Assembly (NCBI GenBank): GCA_963696875.1
Contig: CAVOLQ010000002.1
Location: forward strand, 682,001-746,000
DNA: 64,000 nucleotides
Source of the DNA: Albibacterium sp963696875
GTDB lineage: Bacteria > Bacteroidota > Bacteroidia > Sphingobacteriales > Sphingobacteriaceae
Direction: 5' to 3'
Shown: positions 1 to 10,234 of the stretch, piece after piece
How positions within the stretch are numbered: the first letter of the stretch is position 1
How the letters are laid out: the number at the start of each line of letters is the position of its first letter
Translations under genes and position numbers: made by a program
Notes under the pieces: model-generated
What the model was told of the DNA's origin: nothing
Databases searched by the model: none
The model's input: only the letters and a program-made list of their open reading frames with translations

Positions 1-1928
1 TCTAAAGCTGCTTGCGTTAGAGTACTTACAACTTTATCTAAATCGCTGGTATTTTCTACTCTATCTAAACCTAAATTTTGAATGGCACCAGCCGCAGTGG
101 TTGCACCGGTACCACCTTGGGAAATTGGCAGACTACCCGTTATTCCGCCAGCTTTGCCTAAAATATCACCAGTAATATTAGAGCCCGCTATCCCTGTACT
201 ATGGATCTTACTATTTGTAATAGCTCCATCGGCAATTTTATCAGTGGTAATCGCATTTTGATCAATTTTATCAGCAGTTATCGCTGCGTCCTTAATTCTA
301 GGTGCAATTGCTGTACCCATTAGGTCTCCTGCTAGTTGTATTTTACCCAGGCTAGTCTCTGTTGCATTAGGCGTACCTGTTGCAATAATTGCATCTATGG
401 CATTTTGGACATCTTGACTAATAGGCTTATGGGCATCACTGGTATTGTCTACATTGGATATACCCAAGAGGGCTTTCATGTCCGCTAATGAAGTTACTCC
501 AGTTCCCCCATGTCCTAATGGAAGAGTTCCTGTAATATTATCTGCATTTATAGCAACATTTCCAGAAAGGGTTCCCTCAATTCTAGGATTACTCAAGGTA
601 GGACCATCACCTAATACTATAGAGCCTGAACCCGTAGTAGCTGCTTGAGTAATAGCACCCCCATTTCCCTCTAAAATGCCTGTTATGGAAGTACCCAATG
701 TAATTTCAGGTAAAGTATTGGGATTACTTACAGATGCCGTAAAACCATTTGTCTCATTGACAATAACTGAGGCAACCCCAGCACCTCCAGCTGCACCATT
801 CTCAATACCCCTTATTCTACCATAAGCATCTACGATAATTTTAGGATTGGTATATTCTCCACCTGCGATTCCTGTTTCTGTGAGCGTAAGAGTAGGATTT
901 CCCGACAGGCCATCTCCGTTAAGAATACTAATATTGTCCGCATCTGAAGTTAATGCACGCATCTGAACAGATCCATCAGCATTCCTTACCATAATTCCAC
1001 TACTAGAACCTAAATTAGCTAACTTGGTAAGGTCTTCACTTAATGGCTGCTTTGTGGGGTCCTCGCCCGACATAGGTATTGTAATATTCTGAGAGCCATC
1101 AAACAATACCCCGTTTATTTCTACTGGATTAGTTAAGAAATCTGCCGACAATACCTTTTTATCTTTATCTCTTGTATTATCAACTTGATCTAACGCAAGC
1201 AATTGCTTTATTTCAAGTCCAGAAAGTGCAAAAGGATAGCTTGGATTTCCAGAATTATTTCCCAATAAAGTACCACTTGCAATTTCTTTTAATCCACCAC
1301 CTGCTTCACCACCATTTCTCAACAAACCCGCCAAGTCAACATGGCTATTTCTAGGTCCAGAGATGGACAGCACGGTCCCGTTTATACTTAACGATTGGTA
1401 AAGATCAGATAAGCTTATAGAGTTTCCATTCTTTATAGATAAATTTTGATTGGCATCTAAGCTTAAACTTAATTCAGTAGAATTTTCGTTTGCTTCTAAT
1501 TTAATTCCACCAAAAGGCCATAAACCATTTTGTTTAGGTCCAAGCAATATTTTAGTAAGCGTATTAAGATAGAAATCACCATCCTTCCCTAAGGACGCCG
1601 ATGGATTAGAATCCCCACTTAATAGTGCGTTTCCACTATCACCAGTATCTAGTGTACTTGCTAACCTTTGCCAACCTCCATTATGGAAAAAATAAAATCC
1701 TGATTCACCGTTAGTCTGATATACCAACAAGCCATTTGCAGGACTTAGTATTGCATTTCTCTGTAAACCCGACATTCTTGGAATAAGAAGACCTTTGGAG
1801 TTGGATAAAATTTCGAGCTGAGCGCTCGGATCAGGTTGATTTGTACCAATTCCAACTTGAGCATATGTTTCAAAAGCAAAGAGCAAACTTATTAGAACAA
1901 CAAGTAACTGGGTTAAATTTTTATTCAT
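1..1928 (-). CDS. Secreted tail-fibre-like repeat protein, 3' end outside window
   Basis: The reading frame opens at the ATG at 1926-1928 and stays open to position 1, so about 642 N-terminal residues are present and the C-terminus is missing. It begins with a signal peptide ending in ETYAQ, followed by VGIGTNQPDPSAQLEI and a block with LLIPRMSGLQRNAI, the usual start of Bacteroidota surface proteins with phage tail-fibre-like bodies. The rest is low-complexity Gly/Thr/Asn/Ile sequence with recurring units: DNTSDAHKPIS and ENTSDLDKVVS, SQGGTGATT, and DKI..AITTDKIADGAIT. Such units form trimeric beta fibres in phage tail fibres. A surface adhesin role is inference. No phage structural genes are visible beside it. 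Confidence 0.75.
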   Translation of the reverse strand, partial: MNKNLTQLLVVLISLLFAFETYAQVGIGTNQPDPSAQLEILSNSKGLLIPRMSGLQRNAILSPANGLLVYQTNGESGFYFFHNGGWQRLASTLDTGDSGNALLSGDSNPSASLGKDGDFYLNTLTKILLGPKQNGLWPFGGIKLEANENSTELSLSLDANQNLSIKNGNSISLSDLYQSLSINGTVLSISGPRNSHVDLAGLLRNGGEAGGGLKEIASGTLLGNNSGNPSYPFALSGLEIKQLLALDQVDNTRDKDKKVLSADFLTNPVEINGVLFDGSQNITIPMSGEDPTKQPLSEDLTKLANLGSSSGIMVRNADGSVQMRALTSDADNISILNGDGLSGNPTLTLTETGIAGGEYTNPKIIVDAYGRIRGIENGAAGGAGVASVIVNETNGFTASVSNPNTLPEITLGTSITGILEGNGGAITQAATTGSGSIVLGDGPTLSNPRIEGTLSGNVAINADNITGTLPLGHGGTGVTSLADMKALLGISNVDNTSDAHKPISQDVQNAIDAIIATGTPNATETSLGKIQLAGDLMGTAIAPRIKDAAITADKIDQNAITTDKIADGAITNSKIHSTGIAGSNITGDILGKAGGITGSLPISQGGTGATTAAGAIQNLGLDRVENTSDLDKVVSTLTQAAL

Positions 1929-2294
1929 AGGATAGAAAAAAGGTATTGCAACTTAATTTCGTATAAAAAGAAAACTGTGAAATCGCTCCCCACTATGTGG
2001 AGAAATTCGGGCGAAAATAGCGATTAATACATATAAGAACCTTGCTTCGCTTAGATGAAACAACTTTTTATACCATAAACTGAATTAGACTTCTATAGTC
2101 TATTAAGGTTAATATCCTATAAAAATTACAATTCAGGTTCATAAGAGATTTAGAACCATATCCTTCATAAAGTACAATATTTTAATCCTTGTGAATATCT
2201 ATAAGATTTTTCAGAAAACTAAGTATATGTAAAAAGTCTGTTTCATCACGAAACAGACTTTTTATTCTAGACAACCTACAAAAGCCTCTTACTT
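1929..2294. other. Intergenic region with a shared terminator
   Basis: There is no convincing gene here. It holds the upstream region of the tail-fibre-like gene and, at its right end, a strong hairpin terminator belonging to the DUF4886 gene. Confidence 0.6.
2231..2263 (-). terminator. Hairpin terminator after the DUF4886 gene
   Basis: A perfect 14-bp inverted repeat (AAAAAGTCTGTTTC and its complement) has a 5-nt loop. Its arms end in A-runs and T-runs, so it can work as an intrinsic terminator on either strand. It lies 32 bp beyond the stop of the minus-strand hydrolase gene. Confidence 0.85.
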
Positions 2295-3176
2295 TTAATC
2301 TACAACCATCACTGTTATCTCATATGGATTAACAATTGCTGAGTGAGCCGCCTTTTGCGCAATTTCTGCTTCATGTGATGACATAGTATCAGGCTTATAA
2401 GAATTTCCAATAACATTCTTTCCAAAAATTGCTTCAAACCAAGTACATGCAGCGGTATACCTCCCTATAGTTAAATCAAGATGATACCCGTCTCTAGTAA
2501 AGTTATCTCCAACCGAACTACTTCTTCCATTTTGAATAGCTGTACCCGCAGGGATCAACAGATCAATACCCACCAAATCCTTTGCCCGTTTAGTGGCGTC
2601 TTTGATTGCATTATACATCGTCATTTGATCCTTATTATAATTGGCAAAACCTGCATGGGTTGAATTTTGGGCGTAAGCCCAAGTTTGATGCAAGATATAG
2701 TTCACTTTCGGCTTACTAACCCTCAATTGGACGTAACCTAAAAGTAAGGGCAAAGTGGCGTCATAGGTATTATACTGTCCCGAAAACGGACTAGCTTGTT
2801 GAAAACTAACATAATCCCAATTCTCATCAATTAGTGCATCGGCTATAGAAGTATTAGGCCGGTTGGTCTTGATATTGTCTACATCGATTTTCCTATAATC
2901 ATAAGCTGCAGCGTTATCGCTCGCATTTTTCCAATGCAAATCTAATGAAGCCCCGCCAATGTATAGATTGCCGATAATGACAGATATGCCTTCCGCTTTT
3001 GCCAGTTCGTGCAAATAAGTCTCTATTGCATCCTGTGAAAAACTATTCCCAATAGCGAGTATTTTAACAACGTTATCACTCTTTTCAATTTTAGACTCTC
3101 CCCCGTTATTAGAAAAAGCAGGATAAGATAAACTTAGGATAAATGCAATGAATACTAAAAACTTGTAAAATCTCAT
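2295..3176 (-). CDS. DUF4886-type SGNH/GDSL-like hydrolase
   Basis: A 293-residue secreted protein. Residues 1-22 form a signal peptide ending PAFS. The mature part opens with KILAIGNSFSQDA, the block I serine motif (GNS, Ser45) of SGNH hydrolases in the DUF4886 family. A C-terminal RDGYHLD block supplies the matching Asp/His pair. The family probably removes acyl or other ester groups from glycans or small molecules; the substrate is unknown. It stands alone, divergent from ddh, and ends in a strong terminator. Start: the ATG at 3176 gives a proper signal peptide. The family call is firm; the activity is inferred. Confidence 0.8.
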   Translation of the reverse strand: MRFYKFLVFIAFILSLSYPAFSNNGGESKIEKSDNVVKILAIGNSFSQDAIETYLHELAKAEGISVIIGNLYIGGASLDLHWKNASDNAAAYDYRKIDVDNIKTNRPNTSIADALIDENWDYVSFQQASPFSGQYNTYDATLPLLLGYVQLRVSKPKVNYILHQTWAYAQNSTHAGFANYNKDQMTMYNAIKDATKRAKDLVGIDLLIPAGTAIQNGRSSSVGDNFTRDGYHLDLTIGRYTAACTWFEAIFGKNVIGNSYKPDTMSSHEAEIAQKAAHSAIVNPYEITVMVVD

Positions 3177-3377
3177 AAAAATATAATTAGGTTAAAATTT
3201 CAGATTCTAATATAGGCAACGTTTTTTGATAAGTTCAGAATTAACGTACTCTTAATTTATTAAATGGGTCGAAGAGTTAGTTTTTAAGGGATATCTTGAT
3301 GCAAACCAGTCTTGATTTATTTATTTTATTTAACTTAGCAAACGCGAAAAACATAAAAAAAAAACAGAAAACGGTAT

Positions 3378-4367
3378 ATGAAAAACGTGGTAAATAGTAT
3401 TCTAAGAGTGGGTATAGTGGGATACGGAAATTTGGGAAAAGGTGCTGAATTAGCTATTCGGCAAAATCCAGATATGGAACTGATTGCTATTTTTACAAGA
3501 AGAACACCCGATACATTAGATTCCAATTCAAAAATAGTTTCTATATCACAAATAGAGAAGTTCAAAGATAAAATCGATGTGATGATTCTCTGTGGTGGAT
3601 CTGCAAAAGACTTACCAGAACAAGCAGTGCTAATTTCAAAATTGTTTAATACCGTTGACAGCTTTGATACCCATGCAAAAATCCCTGAATATTTTGAACA
3701 AGTAGACAAAGTATCTAAATTTAGCAACAGACTGAGTCTAATTTCAACGGGCTGGGATCCCGGTTTATTTTCCATAGCCAGATTACTTGGACAAAGCATC
3801 TTACCTCAAGGAGAGGATTACACTTTCTGGGGTAAAGGTTTAAGCCAAGGACATTCAGATGCGGTTAGGCGTGTTTCAGGGGTTAAAAATGGAGTTCAAT
3901 ATACCATCCCTTTAGATAGTGCAATTGAAAGGGTGCGCGGAGGTGAAAACCCGCAACTTTCTACTTCTGAAAAACATCAACGAGTTTGCTATGTCGTAGC
4001 TAATGAAGGTGCCGATTTATTAGAAATAGAAAGTACCATTAAAAATATGCCTCATTATTTCGATCAATACCAAACGACCGTTCATTTTATTACGGAAGAA
4101 GAACTAGCTTCCGAACACTCAACGATGCCACATGGTGGAGTAGTATTTCGTTCTGGGGTTTCTGGTAATGGATCTAAACAGAGAATTGAATTTAGTTTAG
4201 CTTTAGAAAGTAATCCAGAATTTACGGCTAGTGTTTTAGTAGCCTATACAAGAGCAGTTGGAAAAATGGCGAAAGAAGGTCAAACAGGTGCCAGAACGGT
4301 ATTTGATATTCCTTTGGGCTATTTGTCACCGAGGTCGCCCGAGGAGCTTAGAAAGTCATTATTATAG
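3378..4367 (+). CDS. ddh: meso-Diaminopimelate D-dehydrogenase
   Basis: A 329-residue protein of usual family length (EC 1.4.1.16). It makes meso-2,6-diaminopimelate from tetrahydrodipicolinate with NADPH and ammonia, feeding lysine and peptidoglycan synthesis in the cytoplasm. The N-terminus has the Rossmann motif VGIVGYGNLGKG (about residues 11-22). FDTHAKIPEYFE and STGWDPGLFS are family blocks at the interdomain and substrate region. It is a single gene; its stop lies 22 bp from the convergent stop of sbcC. A weaker reading frame antisense to it (3335-3799) is a shadow. Confidence 0.93.
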   Translation: MKNVVNSILRVGIVGYGNLGKGAELAIRQNPDMELIAIFTRRTPDTLDSNSKIVSISQIEKFKDKIDVMILCGGSAKDLPEQAVLISKLFNTVDSFDTHAKIPEYFEQVDKVSKFSNRLSLISTGWDPGLFSIARLLGQSILPQGEDYTFWGKGLSQGHSDAVRRVSGVKNGVQYTIPLDSAIERVRGGENPQLSTSEKHQRVCYVVANEGADLLEIESTIKNMPHYFDQYQTTVHFITEEELASEHSTMPHGGVVFRSGVSGNGSKQRIEFSLALESNPEFTASVLVAYTRAVGKMAKEGQTGARTVFDIPLGYLSPRSPEELRKSLL

Positions 4368-4388
4368 GAGTTATTATAATGTCCTGAA

Positions 4389-7300
4389 TTAATAATTCCC
4401 AATAACTTCTACTTTGCTTTTCCCGCTCGCCATTTTACTCACTTTGATCTGAGTAGGAATACGTTCGGTCATTTCTTGAACATGGGAGATGACTCCTACT
4501 TTTCGTCCTTGATTATGCAAGCGCTCTAATGCATCCATAGCAATATTGAGGGTGCTTGGATCTAATGAACCAAAACCCTCATCAATGAATAACGATTCTA
4601 CCTTCATCCGGCTGGAAGAAAGAGAAGCCAAACCTAATGCTAAAGCCAAGGAGACTAAGAAAGATTCCCCACCTGAAAGAGAGTAGACAGTCCGCACTTC
4701 ATCTCCCATATCCTGATCAATTACCTGCAGTCCGAGTGTAGTAGGAATTCGTTGTACTTTGTAGCGATTGGTCAACACTTGGAGGTGTACATTTGCATAT
4801 CCAACTAAAACATCCAACGTGTACTCTTGAGCTATTTGGCGAAACTTTTTACCATCGGCAGAGCCTATAATGTCATTGAGTTTGCTCCAGTTCTCTGCAA
4901 TAGCTTCCTGTGCAGCAATGCTTTTTAACAAATCGCCAATTTTATTTTGGCTACTATTATTCAGATCCAATTTAAAGCCAATCTCACTTTTAGCCTGTTT
5001 CTTTGCCTCTAAATCCGTCTTGCTAAGATTAAGTAATTCTCTAACTTCTTCTAATTTTCTGTCCGAACGATTACTTTGTTTATGCTGCTGCAAAAGCTGT
5101 GTTCTCTCATTCCAAATAGATTGGGCCTTCGTGACTTCTTCACCTATCGCTTTCAGTTCTCGCCTCTCAGCATCCATCCATTCATTAGTAAACAACAGCA
5201 AGTTTAGAAGCTCGTCACGGCTCATAACCGCACCGTGTGCTTTATTAAAACCTAGCAACCATTCCTCTATCTTCTGAGATGAATCGGCAACCCTTGTTTC
5301 TAGAACGGAAAGGTCTTTCTCCAGCTGCCCCTTCCTGCTTATTCCCTTGGCACTTTCAATGGTGATGTGTTGCAGCTTTGTTCTAGAGTGGTCTAATTGA
5401 GATTGTGCCTTCTGAACTGCTTCTTTGTATTGCAATTCAACCTTTGCCACCGATTCGCCATTGAATAGTATACTACGCTGTTGCTTTAAGCTATTAAGTT
5501 CCGTTTGAACTTTAGACTCAAAAGCTGTCTTTTGATCACTATCTTCTGTAAGGGTATTAAACTGCAACTCCAATTCTGTTATCCTGGCCAAAAGTACGTC
5601 CTTTCGGTTCATAGTGAGCTCTAATAGATCAACCTTCTCTTTCCACATATTTGCGAAGCTGTTGATCCGCTCTAGAAATACTTCTGAATTCTTCTTCCAT
5701 TTTGCCATCCAGCCAGTATTGGTGAAGAAAGGTGTCAGGTTGTGTTCTACCTGTTGAATGGAAGCTGATGCTTTCATCAACTCTTGGATATAAGCTTTTT
5801 CTTGTTCTCGAAGAGAAGCGCACTCTCTCTTGGTGTCTTTTACCTGGTTGCTCAGGTCATTTAACTCCTCTTTGTAAAGATCTAACTGACGTTTATTTGT
5901 CTCTATCTCTTGCTTTTGAACCGCATATAAATTTGTTTTTTCATGAAGCTCAAGCTGTTTTGTTTTAAGAATTTGTATTTTCCTGTCAATCAAAATTGCA
6001 ACTTCCTGCTGAGGTATATCAACGCACTCTTGTGCAATGGAAAAAGCCGCCCATTCTTTCTTTGCCCTTTCAAGTACCTCTTTTTTAGCCTTGATCTCTT
6101 CAGTCTGAAATGCAATGGTTTGATTTAAATTCATACATGATTCCTTTAAACCACTGTCTTGCCTGAGGCTTAATAGGTATATCTTTTCATTTTCTTCATG
6201 CTCCTTCTCTATTTCTGCCAAAACACGGTCAAGTACAGGATTATGTAGTGCATAAGGATGTTCCTCACTTCCACAAACCGGACATGGTTCGTTATCCAAA
6301 AGGCCAGCCCGAAGCTTTTCTACACTTTCACTAGCTGACAGACGCGCTTGTTGTAAAAGCCGTTCCGATGTATTTTTCTTCGCCTCTTCAGTTAATAAAC
6401 GTTGACCAAGCTGCTTTAAATCCTCCTCTTTTCTTTTGCATTCTTCTTCGTATCCTTTTTGCTTAAGGACTATAGCATCAATAGTTTCAATGGAATTATA
6501 AAGTAGCTTCCAATGAGCCTGAGCTTTAATGGTATTTTCCAAAATCTCATCGACTTCTTGTTTTTCTATGCCAATAGCCTCGATGGGAATAAGAAATAGT
6601 GCTTGTGAGTGGCTGTCATAATTTTTACTTGCAGATCCAAAGGCAAGTTCTATGTTGCTGAACTTACTTTCAAGGACTTCGATATCCCTATCCTTAAGCT
6701 TTATTTTTTCCTGTACTTCATCCAGGTTTACTTGTGCAATTGTTAACTCTTCAACTAGCGTTTGCGCGTCTCGCAGTTTTGAAAGGATAATGTCTCGATT
6801 TTCGGCAATTGGCTTTCTACTGATATGGTCGGTTTTCCACTTTTCAAGGCTTTCAATTTCTGAAGCAATATCTTTAGACTCATTCCTATGCTTCTCTAAT
6901 TGAATACGATACTGCTCGCTTTTCCCCATTGCCTTTTCAGCTTCTTCTTTCGCCTTAAGAAATTGATCATTCTTCTCTAAAAGAATTGTATCCAACGTTT
7001 TTGCTTTTTCCAACAAGGGAAGGGCAGCGTCGGCAGCTCTCTTTTTTTCATCTAGTTCTTTTTCCAGTTCAAGCACTTGCATTTGGAGGGACTCTTTTTG
7101 TACTTCCAAATTACTGATAATGGTACCTACTTCCTTTAATTCGACCGTTTTCTCCAGATGCTGCTGCTTGGCCAACTGAAGCGCATCTACCCATGTTCTG
7201 GTTTTTTGAACCTGCTCTACTTGATTAAGTTTTTGCATCCGACCTACAGCGCTCGCTTGCTCATTAATGGCTTTCTCCAATTCGGCAGCTGCAGCAGTTT

Positions 7301-8126
7301 GATAGCTTGCCAGTTGAACCAAATGCGCATGCCAATTTATTTCTTTACTTAATTCATCTACTTCCTTTTCAAGACTTTCAATTTGACTCTGTAGATCAGT
7401 TTGCTCCGCCCTAAAACGTTGGACCTCTTCTTCCGTCATGAGGTGAATACCCTCTTTTCTTAAATTCAGTTCTCGAAGCTGCTGTTCCTCCAGTTTACAT
7501 TTTTCGAAAACTCTTTTCGATATTTCGGAGTAAATAGACGTGCCAGTGAGTTTCTCCAGTAAGGATGACTTATCGTCTTTGTTAGCTTTCAAAAAAGCAG
7601 TAAAATCACCTTGAGCCAATAAAACCGAACGGGTAAACTGCTCAAAGTTCAAACCTACTAAGCGCTCTATTTCATTGTAGGTTTCGAACTTCTTTCCGGG
7701 AATATCCAGATTTGAACTGATGTTTTTAAGCGTAATCGTATCGGCCTGCATATTGCCTTCGGCTTTATTTCTTGCCCGTCGAACACTCCAGGTGGCCCTA
7801 TAGTGCTGTCCATCGATACCCGCAAAGTCTACTTCTGCAAAGCCTTCCGCGGTGCCATCCCTTAATATTCCACGTACATCTCCCTGGCTAATGGTGCTTC
7901 CATTTACATCGTGAATTTCTATACCAATTTCCTTGGCTTGGATATACCTTGGCGTTTTTCCATACAGGGCAAGGCAAAGCGCATCAAGTATGGTCGACTT
8001 CCCCGCGCCAGTAGCGCCGGTTATCGCAAAAATACCAGACGACCTTAGCGGCTCTTCAGTAAAGTTTATTTCGGATGTGCCTTCCAAGGAGGCCAAATTT
8101 TTAATTCGTATGGCTAAAATCTTCAT
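4389..8126 (-). CDS. sbcC: SbcC, ATPase subunit of the SbcCD nuclease
   Basis: A 1245-residue SMC/Rad50-like ATPase. It has Walker A GATGAGKST (residues 37-45), two very long coiled-coil arms rich in E, K, L and Q, and a zinc hook CPVCG with Cys615 and Cys618 near the middle. The C-terminal ATPase lobe has the signature LSGGESFLVS and Walker B LFIDEGFGSLD. With SbcD it opens and trims DNA hairpins and blocked double-strand ends in repair and replication. It lies 14 bp downstream of sbcD on the same strand, so the two form an operon. Length is typical and there is no frameshift. Confidence 0.95.
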   Translation of the reverse strand: MKILAIRIKNLASLEGTSEINFTEEPLRSSGIFAITGATGAGKSTILDALCLALYGKTPRYIQAKEIGIEIHDVNGSTISQGDVRGILRDGTAEGFAEVDFAGIDGQHYRATWSVRRARNKAEGNMQADTITLKNISSNLDIPGKKFETYNEIERLVGLNFEQFTRSVLLAQGDFTAFLKANKDDKSSLLEKLTGTSIYSEISKRVFEKCKLEEQQLRELNLRKEGIHLMTEEEVQRFRAEQTDLQSQIESLEKEVDELSKEINWHAHLVQLASYQTAAAAELEKAINEQASAVGRMQKLNQVEQVQKTRTWVDALQLAKQQHLEKTVELKEVGTIISNLEVQKESLQMQVLELEKELDEKKRAADAALPLLEKAKTLDTILLEKNDQFLKAKEEAEKAMGKSEQYRIQLEKHRNESKDIASEIESLEKWKTDHISRKPIAENRDIILSKLRDAQTLVEELTIAQVNLDEVQEKIKLKDRDIEVLESKFSNIELAFGSASKNYDSHSQALFLIPIEAIGIEKQEVDEILENTIKAQAHWKLLYNSIETIDAIVLKQKGYEEECKRKEEDLKQLGQRLLTEEAKKNTSERLLQQARLSASESVEKLRAGLLDNEPCPVCGSEEHPYALHNPVLDRVLAEIEKEHEENEKIYLLSLRQDSGLKESCMNLNQTIAFQTEEIKAKKEVLERAKKEWAAFSIAQECVDIPQQEVAILIDRKIQILKTKQLELHEKTNLYAVQKQEIETNKRQLDLYKEELNDLSNQVKDTKRECASLREQEKAYIQELMKASASIQQVEHNLTPFFTNTGWMAKWKKNSEVFLERINSFANMWKEKVDLLELTMNRKDVLLARITELELQFNTLTEDSDQKTAFESKVQTELNSLKQQRSILFNGESVAKVELQYKEAVQKAQSQLDHSRTKLQHITIESAKGISRKGQLEKDLSVLETRVADSSQKIEEWLLGFNKAHGAVMSRDELLNLLLFTNEWMDAERRELKAIGEEVTKAQSIWNERTQLLQQHKQSNRSDRKLEEVRELLNLSKTDLEAKKQAKSEIGFKLDLNNSSQNKIGDLLKSIAAQEAIAENWSKLNDIIGSADGKKFRQIAQEYTLDVLVGYANVHLQVLTNRYKVQRIPTTLGLQVIDQDMGDEVRTVYSLSGGESFLVSLALALGLASLSSSRMKVESLFIDEGFGSLDPSTLNIAMDALERLHNQGRKVGVISHVQEMTERIPTQIKVSKMASGKSKVEVIGNY

Positions 8127-8140
8127 GCTGACTCTTTAGA

Positions 8141-9361
8141 TTAATTCGGCAAAACCTGGTTAAAAAGCTGCAACATGTCGTCCGGCACCGAACTATTATA
8201 TTTGCTATGGTACACTTTGGCAAATACGTCTAAAGGCTTTAAGTCGAGAAGTTTATCATGAGATGTAAAATCTCCAGTATTAGTAGAAGCTGCAGGATAT
8301 TTCACATCAATTTTTGCTAATCTTACGTGCTTATCTGAAAGAGCTGTTTCCACCTTATGTCGCAAACTTGGTTCTGGGCCCTCTAATAATACCCGTACCT
8401 CTAGATAGGGTGGTGCTTCCATTCCTTCCACCCTACTTGGCAACAGTTCTAACGATGAAATCACTTCATGTAAAGGTTGATGTTTGGCAGGAATTCGTTG
8501 TAAGGGGATGAACAACGGAACCTCTATTGATTTTAGATTCGCAATATTCTCACCATTCAGCTCAAAAACGATCACCTGATGCTTATAATTCAGCTCTGAA
8601 AAAGACATCGGGATTGGACTTCCCGAATACCTGATATGCTCTTTTCCTCCCACTCTTTGTGCTTTATGGATGTGCCCTAAAGCAACATATTTAATATCTT
8701 CATGAAAGGCTGTTGCTGGGATACATTCTACACCTCCCATGATTAGCCTTTCCGTTTTATCCATATCCGTTATTTCTGCATTATGCGTATGCAGGTGCCC
8801 CATGGCAATAATGGGTTGAACACCTTGCTTTTTCTTTAGCGCATGTTCAAATACTTCGTTGTATAAAGCTGCAACACCTTCAGAATAGGGATTTGAACAA
8901 TCGGCTACAACAGGATAATCGCCCATCCGCAAAAAAGGAACGGCTAGGCACCAAGCTTTGGCTTCTCCTGAAGAATTACATATAGGAACAATAAGTTTTT
9001 CGTAGTCAATGTTACCTTCTGCATCTTTTTCAACCAAACCTATGATATGGATATTCGAAGATTCTAACAAAGGTTTAGGAGATTCTAATCGCGTTGCTGA
9101 ATCGTGATTTCCTGCGGTAATGATGATCTGAATATCTGGATTTGCGTTTATAGCGCGATTTAAGAAGGTATAAAACATTCTTATTGATGCGGCAGAGGGA
9201 TTTGAAAGGTCAAAAACGTCTCCACTAATAAGCAATACATCAATTTGCTCATCCTGTAAAGTCTGCACCAACCAATTTAAAAACTGTTGGTGTTCAACCG
9301 TACGATCGTACTCATGAAATAATTGACCAATATGCCAATCGGCAGTATGTAAAATCTTCAT
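8141..9361 (-). CDS. sbcD: SbcD, nuclease subunit of SbcCD
   Basis: A 406-residue Mre11-like calcineurin-type phosphoesterase. The metal-binding motifs are all present: HTADWHIG (residues 5-12), ISGDVFD, TAGNHDS, MGHLHTH and ALGHIHKA. It is the manganese-dependent exo/endonuclease partner of SbcC and the first gene of the sbcDC operon. The ATG at 9361 is the natural start because the motif MKILHTADWH is the normal N-terminus of this family. Confidence 0.95.
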   Translation of the reverse strand: MKILHTADWHIGQLFHEYDRTVEHQQFLNWLVQTLQDEQIDVLLISGDVFDLSNPSAASIRMFYTFLNRAINANPDIQIIITAGNHDSATRLESPKPLLESSNIHIIGLVEKDAEGNIDYEKLIVPICNSSGEAKAWCLAVPFLRMGDYPVVADCSNPYSEGVAALYNEVFEHALKKKQGVQPIIAMGHLHTHNAEITDMDKTERLIMGGVECIPATAFHEDIKYVALGHIHKAQRVGGKEHIRYSGSPIPMSFSELNYKHQVIVFELNGENIANLKSIEVPLFIPLQRIPAKHQPLHEVISSLELLPSRVEGMEAPPYLEVRVLLEGPEPSLRHKVETALSDKHVRLAKIDVKYPAASTNTGDFTSHDKLLDLKPLDVFAKVYHSKYNSSVPDDMLQLFNQVLPN

Positions 9362-9692
9362 CCTCTTTAAAAAACCTTTCCTTTATTGTTTCCAACAAAA
9401 ATAGGATTTTAAACCTAAGAGATACCAAAATAGATTTAACCAAATTTATTCTTACTAGCAAATTCGCTTTCACTCTTCATTTAATTTATAGTGCAAACAA
9501 TGAATCGTACACGAATTCAGATATATATGTGTATGATTGTTATACAGAAAGAGAGCTAAGAAAGGCTTATACTACTTTAATTGGAACTTTAGTTTTTTCA
9601 TAATCGATTTATCTATATCTAATATTAATGATTAATTGTAGCGAATTCTGTATTAATTTCGTTCCTTATGGAGAATATCAAATATTAAACAA
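9362..9692. other. Divergent intergenic region sbcD / lipoprotein
   Basis: 331 bp without a gene. It must hold promoters for the divergent sbcDC operon and the lipoprotein gene; no consensus -7 box stands out. One copy of a 26-nt direct repeat lies here (see 9393-9418). Confidence 0.5.
9393..9418. repeat. Direct repeat, copy 1
   Basis: CAACAAAAATAGG followed by ATTTTAAACCTAA. It matches 10235-10260 at 24 of 26 positions in the same orientation. The core AGGnTTTTAAACCT is close to a palindrome. The two copies flank the small lipoprotein gene. Confidence 0.55.
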
Positions 9693-10196
9693 ATGAAAAA
9701 TATTTCACTATTCTTACTTATGCTTCTATTTGCTTCCTGCAAAAAAGAAGACAATCAGGAACTTACATTTCATACAGGGATACAGGTTGTTGTTGTAGAT
9801 AACGACGGTAATGATCTATTGGATAAAAACACTACTGGCTTTATCTCCATCGATAATATCACTCTCACCGTTTCCGGTGATAATGATAAGAACAACGGAA
9901 AGACCCCGTATTATCCGTACTACACATTTAAAGATTATCTATCTCCTCAATATGCAATTATAAGATGGTCTGAAGAACTGAATAAAAACTATCTGCAAAT
10001 AATGATGAATTTTATTTTCAGTAATACCAGCACTATTATAGAATGGGGAAATGGCCTTGCACCTGATACACTACGGGCTGATATAATCTTCAACAAGAAA
10101 AAAATGGATGTTAGAAATGGTAATCTGTACCTAAACGAGGATTTGGTACGGGCTAAAAATTCTAGAGGCGAACAAATTGTCACGATAAAAAAATAG
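9693..10196 (+). CDS. Small lipoprotein of unknown function
   Basis: A 167-residue protein with a lipoprotein signal peptide (MKNISLFLLMLLFASC, lipidated Cys at residue 16, then KKED). The mature part looks beta-rich (IQVVVVDNDGNDLLD, ISIDNITLTVSG, TLRADIIF). No family is recognised. The mature start resembles Bacteroidota outer-membrane lipoproteins, whose acidic residues after Cys favour surface export; that is inference. It is flanked by a 26-nt direct repeat on both sides. Confidence 0.7.
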   Translation: MKNISLFLLMLLFASCKKEDNQELTFHTGIQVVVVDNDGNDLLDKNTTGFISIDNITLTVSGDNDKNNGKTPYYPYYTFKDYLSPQYAIIRWSEELNKNYLQIMMNFIFSNTSTIIEWGNGLAPDTLRADIIFNKKKMDVRNGNLYLNEDLVRAKNSRGEQIVTIKK

Positions 10197-10234
10197 GTAT
10201 CTAAATAAGAAAAATAAATTCTCAACCCAGTGCT

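Noticed and set aside
3335..3799. 154-codon minus-strand frame over ddh
   Set aside because: It is antisense to a clear enzyme gene, with no domain or promoter of its own.
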